From assembly GCA_002479405.1 (NCBI GenBank), contig DLMX01000085.1:1-6425 (forward strand): a stretch of DNA of 6,425 nucleotides, in the 5' to 3' direction. This document shows, piece by piece, positions 5,343-6,425 of the stretch (position 1 is its first letter; each line of letters opens with the position of its first letter). Position numbers and translations under genes: made by a program. Source of the DNA: Methylophilaceae bacterium UBA7525 (lineage in GTDB: Bacteria; Pseudomonadota; Gammaproteobacteria; Burkholderiales; Methylophilaceae). The notes beneath the pieces are model-generated. The model worked only from the letters and a program-made list of their open reading frames with translations. It had not been told where the DNA came from and ran no database searches.

Positions 5343-6425
5343 CTAACGGGCCTCGGTCAGCATCCTCGCCACGGCACGTTTGAACGGCGCAATGCGATTA
5401 CCGATGCGCAGGCTGGCAGCCCGCAGCAAACGGGCTGGCGCTGATTCGTCGCTATAAAGCTTGGCGATGGCGTGAGTGGCAACAAACAGCGGATGCGTGG
5501 CGCGGCGATGCGCGCGTTCGTAGCGGGTCAATAATCCTTCTGAGCCAATATCTTCGCCATGCGTGCAAGCAGTCATGATCTGCTTTGCCAGGGTATCGGC
5601 GCCGCGCAGACCGAAATTGAAGCCATGCGCCGTGACCGGATGCATGCCAACGGCGGCATCGCCGATCAGGGCAAAACGCTGCTTGATGAAACGGCGGGGA
5701 TAGACCGTCACCAGCGGATAGGCATGTCGTGTCGACACCAGTCGCATGGAACCGAGACGCTGCTGGAAGCGCTGCTCCATCTCCCGGTTGAAATCTTCTT
5801 CCGTCATCTGCATCAGCTCACCGATCTCCTTGGCCGGCATGGTCACCACTACCGAAGATCGCTGACCATTCATCGGCAGCAGTGCCAGCGTCTGACCATA
5901 GTCGAACCACTCCCAGGCCACATGCTGGTGTGGCAGCTCATGTTCCATTGCACAGACCATCATGACCCGGCCGAAATCGTGCATGGATGCGGCAATGCCC
6001 ATCGCCCGCCGTGTCTCGGAGAACCGGCTGTCGGCTGCAACCAGCAATTGCACCGTCATGGTCTTGCCACTGTCCAGCGTGATATGCGCGGCATCGGCAT
6101 CCGTACGCACACTGCCGATCTGCACACCGGTCATCAGCGTAATGGCCGGTGATGATTTCACAGCCTCGTAAGCCGCCTTTCGAATCAGGCAGTTGGAGAT
6201 GAGATAGCCCAGCTCTTCCTTGCGGCTGTCGCGATGGTCGATCTGCATGGCATAGAGCGAGAGGCCGTTCAGCACCTTGGCATCGCGCAGCGGGGAGATC
6301 GCCTCCTGTGCAATGCGGTCCCACACCCCCAGCTCGCGCAACAGTTTGGCGGAATGATGCGTCAGTGCAATCTCGCGACCGTCAAACGCCGGTTCTGCCA
6401 GTGCCGCTTCCGCCTGCCTTTCCAG
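5343..6425 (-). CDS. ubiM: UbiM-like FAD-dependent ubiquinone-biosynthesis hydroxylase (partial, N-terminus outside window)
   Basis: A class A flavin monooxygenase of the UbiH/UbiF/UbiI/Coq6 family, which hydroxylates the ring of ubiquinone precursors using FAD, NAD(P)H and O2. The reading frame is open from the window edge at 6425 to the TAG at 5343-5345, giving 360 residues; about 40 are missing, including the GxGxxG dinucleotide fold. The TTG at 6339-6341 is an internal leucine, not a start. Visible motifs are DGREIALTHHS (fragment residues 15-25), the mid-protein AADSRFSETRR (130-140), and the second FAD motif ALIGDAAVGMHPVTAHGFN (252-270). UbiM is favoured over UbiH, UbiF or UbiI because SPLRDAKVLNG, GYLISN, SMHDFGR and GLRGAD, in place of the common GLRD, resemble what I recall of the Neisseria enzyme, reported to act at several ring carbons. 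Family is very secure; the UbiM subgroup is probable, not proven. No terminator separates it from the GGDEF gene downstream. Confidence 0.85.
   Translation of the reverse strand: MERQAEAALAEPAFDGREIALTHHSAKLLRELGVWDRIAQEAISPLRDAKVLNGLSLYAMQIDHRDSRKEELGYLISNCLIRKAAYEAVKSSPAITLMTGVQIGSVRTDADAAHITLDSGKTMTVQLLVAADSRFSETRRAMGIAASMHDFGRVMMVCAMEHELPHQHVAWEWFDYGQTLALLPMNGQRSSVVVTMPAKEIGELMQMTEEDFNREMEQRFQQRLGSMRLVSTRHAYPLVTVYPRRFIKQRFALIGDAAVGMHPVTAHGFNFGLRGADTLAKQIMTACTHGEDIGSEGLLTRYERAHRRATHPLFVATHAIAKLYSDESAPARLLRAASLRIGNRIAPFKRAVARMLTEAR

Noticed and set aside
5559..6152. 197-aa plus-strand ORF antisense to the ubiM-like gene
   Set aside because: It lies wholly opposite a gene with clear FAD motifs, is rich in His, Gln and Arg in no recognisable pattern, and has no domain signature. 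It is a shadow frame.
1..6425. Mobile element, CRISPR array, toxin-antitoxin or defence system
   Set aside because: No transposase, integrase, terminal repeats, regularly spaced repeats or nuclease-like genes were seen. All long credible frames are accounted for by rep, c-di-GMP, LapA-like and ubiquinone genes.

Overview
The window looks like ordinary chromosomal DNA of a betaproteobacterium. This rests on a Rep-type helicase, and on a ubiquinone hydroxylase whose sequence looks closest to UbiM, known from Neisseria and some other betaproteobacteria. G+C is moderate, in the mid-50s by eye. The genus cannot be named from this sequence; a Nitrosomonadales/Methylophilaceae-like organism is only a guess. 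There is no tRNA, rRNA, CRISPR array, insertion sequence or phage gene.

Layout. Positions 1-783 (+) hold the C-terminal 260 residues of the Rep helicase, ending in a small hairpin terminator. Everything else is on the minus strand and converges on rep. Read in the direction of transcription, the minus-strand genes are: a ubiM-like FAD hydroxylase (6425-5343, N-terminus beyond the window); a 137-bp gap; a membrane diguanylate cyclase with Cache, HAMP, PAS and GGDEF domains (5205-3148); a 48-bp gap; a small LapA/DUF1049-like membrane protein with a long coiled-coil tail (3099-2620); a 120-bp gap with a possible promoter; and a membrane EAL phosphodiesterase with a dead GGDEF domain (2499-832).

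How the genes may work together. The GGDEF protein keeps its active-site motif and an RxxD inhibitory site, so it should make c-di-GMP under feedback control. The EAL protein keeps every expected catalytic residue, so it should degrade c-di-GMP. The two opposing enzymes are co-oriented and separated only by a small two-TM coiled-coil protein. That suggests a local membrane c-di-GMP module, with the coiled-coil protein as a possible scaffold or output partner; this last step is inference. The ubiquinone hydroxylase is probably a neighbour rather than a functional partner, although a shared transcript cannot be excluded.

I found no convincing new defence system, mobile element or RNA. The points most worth checking are the LapA-like gene between the two c-di-GMP enzymes, the UbiM assignment, the non-canonical Cache pocket, and small dyads and 16-codon ORFs in the gaps.
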